From: an uncultured Kiritimatiellota bacterium
GTDB taxonomy: Bacteria; Verrucomicrobiota; Kiritimatiellia; RFP12; UBA1067
DNA length: 37,088 bases
NCBI GenBank assembly: GCA_934635385.1
Contig: CAKTZI010000039.1
Coordinates: forward strand, 1 to 37,088
Reading direction: 5' to 3'
Positions 8,068-17,100 of this stretch are shown here, one piece after another; position 1 is the first letter of the stretch, and every line of letters begins with the position of its first letter. The notes beneath the pieces are model-generated. The model was given only the letters and a program-made list of their open reading frames with translations, made no database searches and was not told the origin of the DNA. Position numbers and translations under genes: made by a program.

Positions 8068-8073
8068 TCGCTT

Positions 8074-8215
8074 TGATTTTCGTCGGGCGGGAGGTGCCTC
8101 GCCCGGCGCACGGTTCAAAACCGTGATGGTTCTTTGAAACGGCTGGCGGGCACCGACGTCAGTCCCCAGTTGAACGAGTTTACAAAATTAGGTCTGACCT
8201 GATTTTGTAAACTCG
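8074..8215 (+). ncRNA. Possible structured RNA of unknown class
   Basis: Downstream of the 8038 promoter, GGTGCC (8093-8098) and CGCC (8100-8103) pair with GGCG (8145-8148) and GGCACC (8149-8154), giving a 10-bp stem with one bulged T. It encloses a perfect hairpin CACGG-TTCAAAA-CCGTG at 8109-8125, which looks like a tRNA T-arm, and a weaker hairpin near 8130-8140. A 19-bp palindrome follows at 8175-8215. No matching acceptor stem or anticodon arm exists, so this is not a tRNA. The call rests on folding by eye only. Confidence 0.3.
8175..8215. repeat. REP-like palindrome, 19-bp stem
   Basis: Arms 8175-8193 and 8197-8215 are inverted with one mismatch around a CTG loop. The core TTAGGTCTGACCTGA resembles REP palindromes associated with REP-type tyrosine transposases. 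No such transposase is in the window. Confidence 0.75.
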
Positions 8216-8542
8216 GACGGCAAAACCTTTACCTGCGGTCGCCCAATGGGGCCGAAAGGAGAAGGACTCGCGGAAACCCATCCGAGGCCCGCGAGGCGTA
8301 CGCAGTCTTGCGTATTTGGCTTTACTGGAAAATCGACCAAATCTTCATGGAGAGCCGAATATGTGAGACGCGCTACGTGGTTCATTCCACGCGGCGTGTC
8401 TTTCTATTCCGTGTTTTCCATAAGGTGCTTGGTCGTGCCTCCAGTAGAACATCGAAGTGAAGGCACGCCGTTCCTTTTTCTGCGCCCGGCGGCTGTGCCT
8501 TCCGTAAAATCTGTGGCGCGGAAACTTAAGGAACAGAAAGTC

Positions 8543-10591
8543 ATGAAACAACTAAAGATTGGACACGCGGTCAGGCGATTCTGCGTGTCCGTGGGCACAC
8601 TGCTCGTCGCCGCCAACGGCTGGGCTGCGACGTGGTACGTAAACGGGACATCAGGGGCGAACGGAAATTCCGGCCTTGCGGCCACTTCCGCCAAGGCGAC
8701 AATTCAGGCGGCGATTGACGCGGCGTCCGCTGACATCGGCTGCTACGAGTACCAGGACACCTCGTCCGAGACTGTCCCTTGGCCTTCGTGGGTCATCGGC
8801 TCGTGGAGCGGAACAGGCACAGGTTATGACGAGGATGACGGCACGTTCCCCATCAGCATCAAGTTGCAGATGGCGGAATCTGGCTCGACCTGCACGATCA
8901 CGGATGACGAAGAATCCAGCACCTATTCGCTCGATGGACTTAAAATCGCCTCGCAGACGTCAAGTCGGTGCGTCGCAACCGGGCTATTCGGGAATGACGA
9001 AGACGGCTTCTTCAACGGAACGTTCACCTTCAACAAGACAGGGCCGTCCCAATTCAAGGCGGAACTTGCCGACGACCCGTCGGACGGAACGATTTCAGGA
9101 ACCATGACGAAGGACGGCGGAGCCGATCCGACGCCCGTCTCGCCAACGGTCATCGCCTCGGCCGTGGACGCGGACGTCAGCTATGACGGCGAGGGGCACG
9201 GCATCTCCGTTTACGTCACGACGCCGGCGAGCGGCGCGACGGTCGAATACGCGCGCACCAAGGACGGCCCCTGGCAGTCGGACGCAATCCTCTTCACGAA
9301 CGTCTGCGCGGCAACGAAGGTCTGGTATCGCGCGCTCGCGGACGGCTATGTGGGCGTGACGAACGCGGCGACCGTCACGGTGAATCCGCGCGCGATCTCG
9401 TCGGCGACAATCGCCCTTTCGCTTCCCGAAGCAGGCTACAAGTACGACGGCACGGCAAAGACGCCGACGGTTTCCGTCACGGACACGCTCGCGGGATTCT
9501 CGTCGTCCGACTACACCATCGCCTACGCCGACAACGTGAACGCGGGCACGGCGAAAGTCATCGTCACGGGTGTCGGCAACTACGGGGGCACGGCCGAAGT
9601 GACCTTCGCAATCGCGCCGCGCGAACTGACCTTCACGAGCGCGGACGCCGAATGGGCATGGGACGGCGCGGCGCACTCCTGCGAGACAACGCCCGCCGTT
9701 TCGGGCGACGGTTTCGTCGGCGCGGACGGCGTGACGTTCTCGGACTTCGCGTCCGTGACCGCCCCAGGCTCCTACAAGAACACCTTCGCCTATGCGTTCA
9801 CGGCGGGCACGGTCGCGTCGAACTACGCCGTCACGCAGGTCTATGGCACGCTGCTCGTCCACAACTACCAGGCGACCGTCAAGGCCGACGGCACAATGCG
9901 AATCGACGGACTCGGCGGCGAGGCGCTCGGATCGACCGAACTCGTGATCCCGGAGACGATCGACGGCATCCCGGTGACGGAGGTCAAGGAGGGCGCGTTC
10001 GTGAACTCGGCGTGCGGCATGACGACCCTGAAGCTCGCGAAATACTGCAAGAAGATCGGCGCGAGCGCGTTTCGCGGCGTCAAGACGCTTCAACGCGTGA
10101 CGTTCGTCAAGGTCTACGAGACCGACGGCGTGACGGAGGCGAAGCTCGAGATCGGCGCATATGCCTTTGGCTCGACGGGCGTCTCGTCGCTTGTCGTGCC
10201 GGACGACGTGCAGGAGATCGGCGACTACGCCTTCTCGAACTGCGGCAGCCTGACGCGGGTGTCGGTCGGCCCCGGAACGACGGTCAGCCCCAAGGCGTTC
10301 TACCGCTCCGGCATCACGGCAGGGAAGAAGCCGGAAGTCCTGACGCTGGGCGCGTTCGTCTATGACGGAGCGACGGCAACGGCGACGATGACGGTGAAAG
10401 GCAGCGGCGGATCGATTGACCTGTCCGGCCTCAGGATCCTCTGCTGGACGAGCCTCGACGCCGAGCCGACGGAACTCGCGTATCGCGTGGGCGAGACGGT
10501 GCTGACGGAATCGGGCTGCGAGGTCACGGTCACGGTTGACGTGCCGGTGGGCGCAACGAGCGCATTCTTCCGCGCCGAACTGGTGGACTAA
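8543..10591 (+). CDS. Secreted surface protein: beta-helix remnant, MBG-like and BspA-type leucine-rich repeats
   Basis: A 682-residue exported protein. Start at ATG 8543 gives a signal peptide ending near NGWAA. It continues TWYVNGTSGANGNSG...AKATIQAAIDAAS, the opening of right-handed beta-helix proteins, then passes at once to ADIGCYEYQ, the usual end of such a helix, so the helix itself appears deleted. Next come an unidentified domain of about 130 residues beginning WPSWVIGSWSGTGTG, two or three MBG-like Ig-fold repeats (VSYDGEGHGI, YKYDGTAKTPTVSV, WAWDGAAHSC), and a BspA-like LRR_5 region (LVIPETIDGIPVTEVKEGAF, IGASAFRG, VVPDDVQEIGDYAFSNC). There is no evident anchor. It probably acts at or outside the cell surface. 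It is followed 27 bases later by an outer-membrane barrel gene. Confidence 0.75.
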   Translation: MKQLKIGHAVRRFCVSVGTLLVAANGWAATWYVNGTSGANGNSGLAATSAKATIQAAIDAASADIGCYEYQDTSSETVPWPSWVIGSWSGTGTGYDEDDGTFPISIKLQMAESGSTCTITDDEESSTYSLDGLKIASQTSSRCVATGLFGNDEDGFFNGTFTFNKTGPSQFKAELADDPSDGTISGTMTKDGGADPTPVSPTVIASAVDADVSYDGEGHGISVYVTTPASGATVEYARTKDGPWQSDAILFTNVCAATKVWYRALADGYVGVTNAATVTVNPRAISSATIALSLPEAGYKYDGTAKTPTVSVTDTLAGFSSSDYTIAYADNVNAGTAKVIVTGVGNYGGTAEVTFAIAPRELTFTSADAEWAWDGAAHSCETTPAVSGDGFVGADGVTFSDFASVTAPGSYKNTFAYAFTAGTVASNYAVTQVYGTLLVHNYQATVKADGTMRIDGLGGEALGSTELVIPETIDGIPVTEVKEGAFVNSACGMTTLKLAKYCKKIGASAFRGVKTLQRVTFVKVYETDGVTEAKLEIGAYAFGSTGVSSLVVPDDVQEIGDYAFSNCGSLTRVSVGPGTTVSPKAFYRSGITAGKKPEVLTLGAFVYDGATATATMTVKGSGGSIDLSGLRILCWTSLDAEPTELAYRVGETVLTESGCEVTVTVDVPVGATSAFFRAELVD

Positions 10592-10618
10592 CCAAGGAAA
10601 GGGAAAGGAGATAGTCAC

Positions 10619-11617
10619 ATGAAGAAGAATCAGACTCTTGTCCTGACACTGGCACTCTGCGCGGCTGCGGCCGCGCAGGCGGGCGGATGGCGGCTTTCGG
10701 TCGGCCCCGCGTATCGCGCGCGCATGAAGACCGAGATGCGCGGCGCCCCGACCGTGGCGGACACGACGGAAACCACCAAGACGGACCGGTACCGCGACAT
10801 GGAAAACGGCGACTGGGGGGCGTATGCAGGGGACAGCGAGGCGCGCCCGGATCCGGCGGACGACGGACGGGGCACGTTCGTCCCGGTCGGTGCCGAGCTC
10901 TGGGGAATCTCCGCGAACTACACCGAGACGACCGTCGCCTACGACGGGAGCGGCTCGGCGATCGACGCGACTGACCGTCCGTCGTCTCTCGGCCTCAAGG
11001 CGCGCGTCGGCTACGACTTCTACGAGAGCGACACGCTCGCCGTCGGACTCGACCTGCGCTTCGCGGGCTACTGGAACATGAAGGCATCCGCCTCCGGGCG
11101 CATCGCGGGGTCGCGCGCGATCACGCGGGAGATGAGGGACTGGTGGCTGTTCGAGGGCGGGCCGTATGACATGGCGACGCCGCCCGACTTTGCGGACGGC
11201 TGGCAACCCACGCTGGATCCCGGAAGCCGCGAGGAGGTCAGTTCGGTCGTGGGCGCGACGACGGCCGGGCGCACGGTGCGTGCGCGCATCCGAGCCGACC
11301 TCTACCAAATCGGGCTGGGGCCGACCGTGACGTGGCGCGCGTTCCCGTGGCTGGACGCCTACGCGGGCGCGGCGGCGCTCTGCAACCTCGCGCACCTCGA
11401 CTTCGACGCGGGCGCGTCCCGCGCGTCCGAGACGCAGTGCCGCCTCGGCTTCGCGGGCGAACTGGGGTTGATGGCGCGCCTGACGGACGGGCTTGGCCTC
11501 TTCGCGGAAGTCGGCTATGAGTGGGTGGACGGCTTCGATGCCGCCACCGACGGAATCACGGCAGACGTCGACTTCTCGTCGCTCGTCGTCTCGGCAGGGC
11601 TGACCTACAGGTTCTAA
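10619..11617 (+). CDS. Outer-membrane beta-barrel protein
   Basis: A 332-residue protein with a signal peptide (cleavage probably after AAAAAQA) and many alternating amphipathic strands typical of a porin-like barrel, ending in the aromatic SAGLTYRF signature recognised by BAM. It has no recognised enzymatic motif. A strong GGAAAGGAG ribosome site precedes the ATG. The 27-base gap to the preceding surface-protein gene suggests an operon. The barrel could be a receptor or assembly partner for that protein, but this is inference from adjacency. Confidence 0.75.
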   Translation: MKKNQTLVLTLALCAAAAAQAGGWRLSVGPAYRARMKTEMRGAPTVADTTETTKTDRYRDMENGDWGAYAGDSEARPDPADDGRGTFVPVGAELWGISANYTETTVAYDGSGSAIDATDRPSSLGLKARVGYDFYESDTLAVGLDLRFAGYWNMKASASGRIAGSRAITREMRDWWLFEGGPYDMATPPDFADGWQPTLDPGSREEVSSVVGATTAGRTVRARIRADLYQIGLGPTVTWRAFPWLDAYAGAAALCNLAHLDFDAGASRASETQCRLGFAGELGLMARLTDGLGLFAEVGYEWVDGFDAATDGITADVDFSSLVVSAGLTYRF

Positions 11618-11658
11618 CCGTCGCCGCGCGTCAGCAAACAGCCGCCCCACAACGGCAA

Positions 11659-11700
11659 GCCCCGCATTCTCACTTTTTTAAAAAAGTGAGAATGCGGGGC
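11659..11700. repeat. 42-bp perfect palindrome
   Basis: Arms 11659-11679 and 11680-11700 are exact inverted copies with no spacer, centred on TTTTTTAAAAAA. It lies between convergent genes, but no T-run follows the stem on either strand, so it is not a standard intrinsic terminator. Confidence 0.9.
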
Positions 11701-11750
11701 CATCATCTATCACACCCCTTCTTGATTCTCTTTACATAGTGGCTCCAACT

Positions 11751-11779
11751 CAATTGGTCACACAGCGTGTGGCCAATTG
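11751..11779. repeat. 13-bp inverted repeat in the convergent intergenic region
   Basis: CAATTGGTCACAC (11751-11763) is inverted at 11767-11779 with one mismatch and a 3-base loop. It sits 75 bases beyond the stop of the minus-strand NYN gene. No T-run is present. Confidence 0.6.
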
Positions 11780-11854
11780 GAAAGCATCGGTAGAACTTGC
11801 GCATGTTGCGAAGATTCGACCGCGTACAGCCCGCGCCAAACTCAGCTGTCAACC

Positions 11855-12901
11855 TTACGCGGACTCTTCACCCAATACCATGATGGCACCATTCTTTTGG
11901 GCCGTCAGCATCTTTTGGGAAAGCAGGGACGAGACGATGACCTGAACGTCGGGCTTCGGCACATGGAAGCGCTGCGCCAGGACGCTGCGGAGCGAGCCCA
12001 ACGTCTTGACGATGACACGGCCATTGCGCAGGTCTGCCGCCAGCGCCGCCGTGACGTCACGCCGAAAGGCTTTCCCGGCGGAAACAGTCGCCGAAAGAAG
12101 CCCGTCCGCCGGAATCAGCGTCTCGAACTCGTCCTTGTCATACCAGACCGAACCGCACACGCCGCAGACGTCAATCTCGACAGCGCGCTTTCCGGATGAG
12201 ACTCGGACAATCCCCATCTGGCCACCGCAGCTCGGACACGAACACCCCGGCGCCTGCTGACTGCGGGCGTTGGCCAAGATCGCCGTGACGCTTTCCGCAT
12301 CGAACGCCGTCCGCAGCATGCCGACTTTCGCGAGCATGCCACCGCACTGCGCACAGGCCTGACACGCCTTGCGTGACTTCGTGAACGCCTGTTTGAGCTT
12401 GCCGCCGCATCGTGGGCAGACGGCCTCGCGCTTCTCCGAAGCGGCCTTTGCCTTTGCCGTCTTCGGCAGGACAATGTATTGCGTACAGGCCGAACGAAAG
12501 CTCTCCGGCGCCTTTGCCGACCCGATGCCGTAGACCCGCTTGCCCGCCTCGCGAATCTTCGCCGCAAGCGCCGTGTAGTCGCTGTCGTTCGAGACAATGC
12601 AGATGCCATCGCACGGCACACGGTAAAGGCATTCCATCGCATCAATGACAAGCGCAATGTCGGCCGCGTTCTTCCCGCTCAAGTTGCTGATCTGCGGCTT
12701 CGAGACAATGCCGTATTCATGCTGGGCGTTCTGCCAGCCGCCGTCGCCCATAAACCGCTGCGGCGTACCGTAGGCTCGGCGCAGAATCGGGTCACCCAGC
12801 CGGCACGCGATGCGGAAGACATCCCCCGCAGACGACGGCCCGATGTTGTCGGCATCAATCAGAACCGCCACACGCGGTCGCGTTCTCAACTCGCTTTCCA
12901 T
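11855..12901 (-). CDS. NYN (LabA-like) domain protein with zinc ribbons and C-terminal winged helix
   Basis: A 348-residue putative nuclease. The N-terminal 150 residues are a NYN/PIN fold of the LabA/DUF88 type: VAVLIDADNIGPSS near residue 11, NAADIALVIDAM near 79 and CIVSNDSDYTALAAKIRE near 100 supply the acidic metal ligands. Two zinc ribbons follow: CPRCGGKL paired with CQACAQCGG, and CPSCGGQM paired with CGVCGSVWYDKDEFE, the latter like zf-TFIIB. The last 80 residues look like a winged helix in the position of OST-HTH domains. It is 39 bases after jetD on the same strand but has its own TGATATACT box six bases from the ATG, so it is probably transcribed leaderless as well as by read-through. 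Role unknown; RNA or DNA cleavage is possible. Confidence 0.75.
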   Translation of the reverse strand: MESELRTRPRVAVLIDADNIGPSSAGDVFRIACRLGDPILRRAYGTPQRFMGDGGWQNAQHEYGIVSKPQISNLSGKNAADIALVIDAMECLYRVPCDGICIVSNDSDYTALAAKIREAGKRVYGIGSAKAPESFRSACTQYIVLPKTAKAKAASEKREAVCPRCGGKLKQAFTKSRKACQACAQCGGMLAKVGMLRTAFDAESVTAILANARSQQAPGCSCPSCGGQMGIVRVSSGKRAVEIDVCGVCGSVWYDKDEFETLIPADGLLSATVSAGKAFRRDVTAALAADLRNGRVIVKTLGSLRSVLAQRFHVPKPDVQVIVSSLLSQKMLTAQKNGAIMVLGEESA

Positions 12902-12907
12902 GTCTGT

Positions 12908-12916
12908 AGTATATCA
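12908..12916 (-). promoter_or_regulatory. NYN gene promoter, extended -10 box TGATATACT
   Basis: The box ends six bases before the ATG at 12901, so the transcript should start at or within two bases of the start codon. No -35 box is visible. Confidence 0.55.
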
Positions 12917-12940
12917 TTTTTAGGCAAACAGCTCCGAACA

Positions 12941-14134
12941 TTAAAGCGGAAACGACTCCTGTTCATACCAACAACCTGTGTTGAGCAAGATGGATACCTC
13001 CTCGGCGTAAGGCATCTGCGGAAAGGCCGTAAGAAAGCGACGGGCACGCGCCTGTTGCGCTTCAGTCAACGGAATGCCAACGATGCCATCGGGATGACGG
13101 ACGATCTCGGACGCTACGACGCGGCTAACCGGAAGACAGCGCGCCACCCGTGCGGAAATGCGGAAACCATCAAAATCGGCATCGCCGGCATGTTCCGCCG
13201 TTACGCCCGTCTCACCGAGCGCACGCAACATACGCTGGACGACATAGTTCGGATATCCCTCGGTGTAGAGCGCTGGACGTCCCGCCGCGACGTAACGAGC
13301 AAAAGGCGCGGCGTTCTCGCTCGTGATCACCGATCGGTTCTCGCCCTGCCAGTCGATCGATCGGATGTGTCCAACCGTTTCGCTCGGAAGCGTACAGGCC
13401 TGCCCTGCCGCGAAGAGCCGTGCGGGAAAGTCAAACGTCTCGCCCGCATCCGTCGTGAAGACGAGTGGCGCAAAGAACGTGACAAAACTCGTGTAGGGAT
13501 TCTCGAAAATGCCATACGTCCCGAAGAGCGTCCGCTCGTCAACGTCGCGCTCCTCCAAGACCGCCAGCATCAAGACGAGCTGCCGCCGCAACGGGCCCGT
13601 CCGTAGGCTCTTGCTGTCGTTGAGCCAACGCGAGCCGAGCAGAGAGAGCGTCATCTGTTCCGTGACCTCTTCGCGCGTGAAATTAAACACGCCACGGAAC
13701 AAGCGGCTCCACGGCTCACGGTGAGCAGGATTTCGCAAGAAACGCATCACCTCCGGCTCTTTCTGCAAGTCGTCGAGGAAGGTACACGCCTCTGGCACAC
13801 GCCAGGCGAGGCGCGTCAGAAACGTCTCGGACGATTCCACCGCCTCATCGTCCCGTGCCAGCCCCAATGCGGAAATGACACCTTGCCAAGCCAACGGGTC
13901 ACGCCAGTGCGGTGGAAGCACGCCCGAAACCGTGCCATCGGCCTTCCGAGCCAAAGGAGTCTCCAAGAGACGTTCCAACTCACCCTGCGCCGCATAGTCC
14001 AGACCGCGTACCGTGAAATGCGCAGGCAAGGGCTTGCCCTGCAACACCCGCTTCGCCATCCGACTCAGAAACGGACGTAACACTGGCACATGTGAAAGAA
14101 GTTCACCGATCCCAACACTCGCTCCATTTAACAC
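12941..14134 (-). CDS. jetD: Wadjet system protein JetD (Toprim-like nuclease subunit)
   Basis: The nuclease subunit that cleaves plasmid DNA extruded by the JetABC SMC complex. The 397-residue product has an N-terminal arm-like domain and a C-terminal Toprim-like domain with ITSENAAPF, LYTEGYPNYVVQRML and the acidic motif HAGDADFDGF. These resemble type II (DUF2399) and type III (DUF2220) JetD more than type I, where WGDID is usual. Start is GTG at 14134 with a GGGAG site; it is 19 bases after jetC. It is the last jet gene; the NYN gene follows. The Wadjet type cannot be fixed by eye. Confidence 0.85.
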   Translation of the reverse strand: MLNGASVGIGELLSHVPVLRPFLSRMAKRVLQGKPLPAHFTVRGLDYAAQGELERLLETPLARKADGTVSGVLPPHWRDPLAWQGVISALGLARDDEAVESSETFLTRLAWRVPEACTFLDDLQKEPEVMRFLRNPAHREPWSRLFRGVFNFTREEVTEQMTLSLLGSRWLNDSKSLRTGPLRRQLVLMLAVLEERDVDERTLFGTYGIFENPYTSFVTFFAPLVFTTDAGETFDFPARLFAAGQACTLPSETVGHIRSIDWQGENRSVITSENAAPFARYVAAGRPALYTEGYPNYVVQRMLRALGETGVTAEHAGDADFDGFRISARVARCLPVSRVVASEIVRHPDGIVGIPLTEAQQARARRFLTAFPQMPYAEEVSILLNTGCWYEQESFPL

Positions 14135-14153
14135 ACTATTTGTCTCCCTTAAA

Positions 14154-17100
14154 TTAATTCGTCTCCGCCAGCACCTTCATGCCAACGTCTGAATCCGTTG
14201 GCGCATCAAAAAGGCCGCTTTGGGTGGCGACATTTCGCCAGACGATCGGACTCAGATGCACGTCAAGGTTCTCGTCCTTGATGACAATGAGCGAAACCGA
14301 ATGGCGGATTTCACGCTTGACGCCATCTTGGTCAGGCGAAGAGACGAACAGCTGAAGGCCAAGGTCATCGGCAAACGCGAGCAGCTGATCCCTCCGTGCG
14401 GCGTCGATGCCATAGAACGCCTCGTCGAAGAGAAGCGGCGCACACTTCGGCGGATCGGTACGCTCGCCGCCATGATACAGGAACTCCGCTACCGTGAGGA
14501 TGAGCAGATAGTTCGGCACCGCCTGTTCGCCACCCGAGCCGAGGCTCTTGACTTTTCGGTCAATGACGCGCCCTTCCTCGTTCTCCGTCAGCACCTTGAG
14601 CTGGAAACGGAACCACCGTCGGTAGTCGAGGATTTCTGGAATCTGGTCGATCTCGGCATTCAGGATTTCGTCGCGGTGTTCTGCCAACGTCGTGCGCAAT
14701 TCATCTTTGTCATCTTCCGAACCAAGGCTGTTCACGTTGCGGACCTGCTTGACGAACCGCTCGTAGACGGGAACGGGCGTCAGCTCGAACGTGTAGCGGT
14801 TCGCCCCGAAACGCCGCCCCGCCAACTTCTTCTGAATTCGCCGTGCCAAGTCCTCGATCTGCAAGAGATCTCGATAGAGTCGATTCATCACCTCACCCAT
14901 GAAGATACGCTCAAAGACTTCGCGACTCTTCTGGTTGATGGCACCCTTCAGATCATCCAGTCGCCGTGCTTCGTCCGCCAGCACGTCGTCCAATACACTG
15001 CCGCGCCGATCTGTCAGTCGATTCGCCTCCGTATCAAAGGAAAACGAAAACACTTCGCCCTTCTGCTCGCGAATCATCCGCCGGATTTCCGTCTCGGCCT
15101 CGTGTGCATCGACAATGTACTGTTCACGCAATGACATAAAATGCGTCGTCTGTAGCACACAGGCGGGACAAAGCCGTGCGGCACCATCCGCAACCGCCTC
15201 GCCCTCTTGCAGATGATTCGCAAACGACAGGGCCGCCGTTCCGGCCCGTGCCTTTGCGGACGATGCCTCGGCTTCCTGTGTCTGACGCCTCTTCTGCAAG
15301 GCCTCCAGCCCTCCGCGTTTCGCGCCAATCTGTTGCTGGATTCCCTGCGCGGTCTCCTCCTTTTGCCGCAAAGATTTGGCCGCCGCCGCCAATCGCCTCT
15401 CCAGCGTCGCGTCGATGCCCTCGGCCCGCATACGAAGCCGAAGATCGTCCAATTCTTCCTGAACGTCCGCCACCTCTCGCGCCCGCTCCTCGGCGACGGC
15501 TTGCGTCCGTGCCCGGAATTCCTCCTGTTTCGCCTCCTGCTCCCGCGCACGTCGCACGTTCTCGACAGCCTCACGAATCTTGTCCTGCGCCGTCTCGACG
15601 ACGGACATCAAATTGCGGACGGATCGTTCGGACGCTTCGGCAAGCTGCAAATCCTTTTCCGCTGCCTTTTGTTCACGCCGTGCAATCGACAGCCTCTCCT
15701 CGGCTTCACGTTGCTGCCGCGCCAGTTCCACCGCACGTGCCTTACGGCCAATCAGCCGAGGACGCTCATTTGGCAACGGTGCCGAACGGTCACGGAACGT
15801 CCACGTCTTGACGGACAAAAACGTTCCGTCCTGCGGTGCGCCGCCGGACGCAAGCTGACGCGTCAATAACCGAACAGCCGCAAGGTCAGACTCCTCAAAC
15901 GAGATGAAGTTCCCCAGCCACGGCGTGAGTGTCGTGACGTCTCCGCTCACGTCCTCACGCACGGCGACGGCAACGGACGCCCCTTCGCGCCATGCGAATT
16001 GACGGACGCGATCCGCCTCCTTCTCGTCCGCCACAAGGGTCGCCAAGAACGCTTCGCCCGCCAGTTGCTCCAGCAGAGCAAGATGCCGCGCGTCACAGCC
16101 AGCCGCCGGCTCTAACAGCTCGTACACGCTTCGTGCCGAAAGCATGTTCTGCCGGATCGTCGCTTGAAGGTCGGCGAAGCCGAGAATGTCCGGGACATTC
16201 TCCTGACGCATCCGCAGCTGCGCACAGACCTTCTCGGCTTCCTCCACCGCCATCACCGCATCCGTGGCGCGTTGCCGCGCCTCATAGGTTCGAGACATCC
16301 GCTCATCACGGGCCTGAGCAAGCGTCGGGGCAAGGGCCGCAAACGCTTGCACACACGCGACCGTCTCGTGCAGGGGATCTGCCACGAAAAGTGCATCCGC
16401 GAGTTCGCCACACGAAAGTTCCGCGTCGCGGCTGGCATTCTGAATCGCCTCGCCCGCACGCCGCAAGGTGTCCGCACAAGCCGCAGACGCCTGTGCGCGC
16501 GCTTTCGCCGCCACACGCACCGCCGTCGTCTCCTCGGAGAGTCGTGTCGCTTCCTCGTCCGCGCGTCGCCGACATTCAGCCAAACGCGCCACCACAGACT
16601 TCTCGCGGCCGAGAAGCCCCGTCGCGTCCTTCTGTTTAAGATCATCCAGCCGTTCGCGCGCACGTTCCATCTCGGCTCGCGCCGCCTGAGCGGACGATTC
16701 GAGTGCCTTCAATTCCGCCTTACCCGCCGCTTCGGCGACCTCAAGCCGTTCGGCTTCCGTTGCCGCGCGAACACGCGCCTGTTCCGCTTCGGCCCACGCG
16801 ATGACGGACGTCTTGAGTCGTGCATTCGCAAGCTGATCGCGCCGCCGTTTGAGATCTGTCAAATAGCGGGCACGTTCGTCAATTTGATCGAGACGTCCCT
16901 TGCTCTCTTCCAGTTCACGCAAGCCCTTCAGAAGTGGCTCGAACGTTTCGCGCTCCGGGTCTTCCAGTAGCTGACGGAAGAGTTCGTCGTAGTTCGTCGC
17001 ACGCGCAGCGATTTCACGATAGGCCTTGCCCGTGCGGAGAAGTTTGCAGACGTCCGCATACTTCGATTCGCCGCCAAAGAGTCGCGTCGCAACGGCCGTA

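Larger units (their letters stand above)
7694..8542. other. Non-coding stretch of about 850 bp rich in inverted repeats
   Basis: No open frame here resembles a protein. It contains, in order, a GC hairpin near 7738-7760, an inverted-repeat unit at 7787-7948, a strong plus-strand promoter at 8038-8067, a stretch able to fold as a multi-stem RNA at 8093-8154, a REP-like palindrome at 8175-8215, and a weak inverted repeat near 8368-8402. The last 300 bases before the surface-protein start are unrecognised. Confidence 0.7.

Noticed and set aside
8093..8154. A tRNA or selenocysteine tRNA
   Set aside because: A T-arm-like hairpin is present but there is no matching acceptor stem, D-arm or anticodon arm.
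9095..11650. 851-codon minus-strand open frame
   Set aside because: Antisense to the surface protein and barrel genes, which have signal peptides and domain motifs; composition is Arg/Asp/Val-biased shadow.
11659..11700. Bidirectional intrinsic terminator
   Set aside because: The T and A runs are in the centre of the palindrome, not after the stem on either strand.
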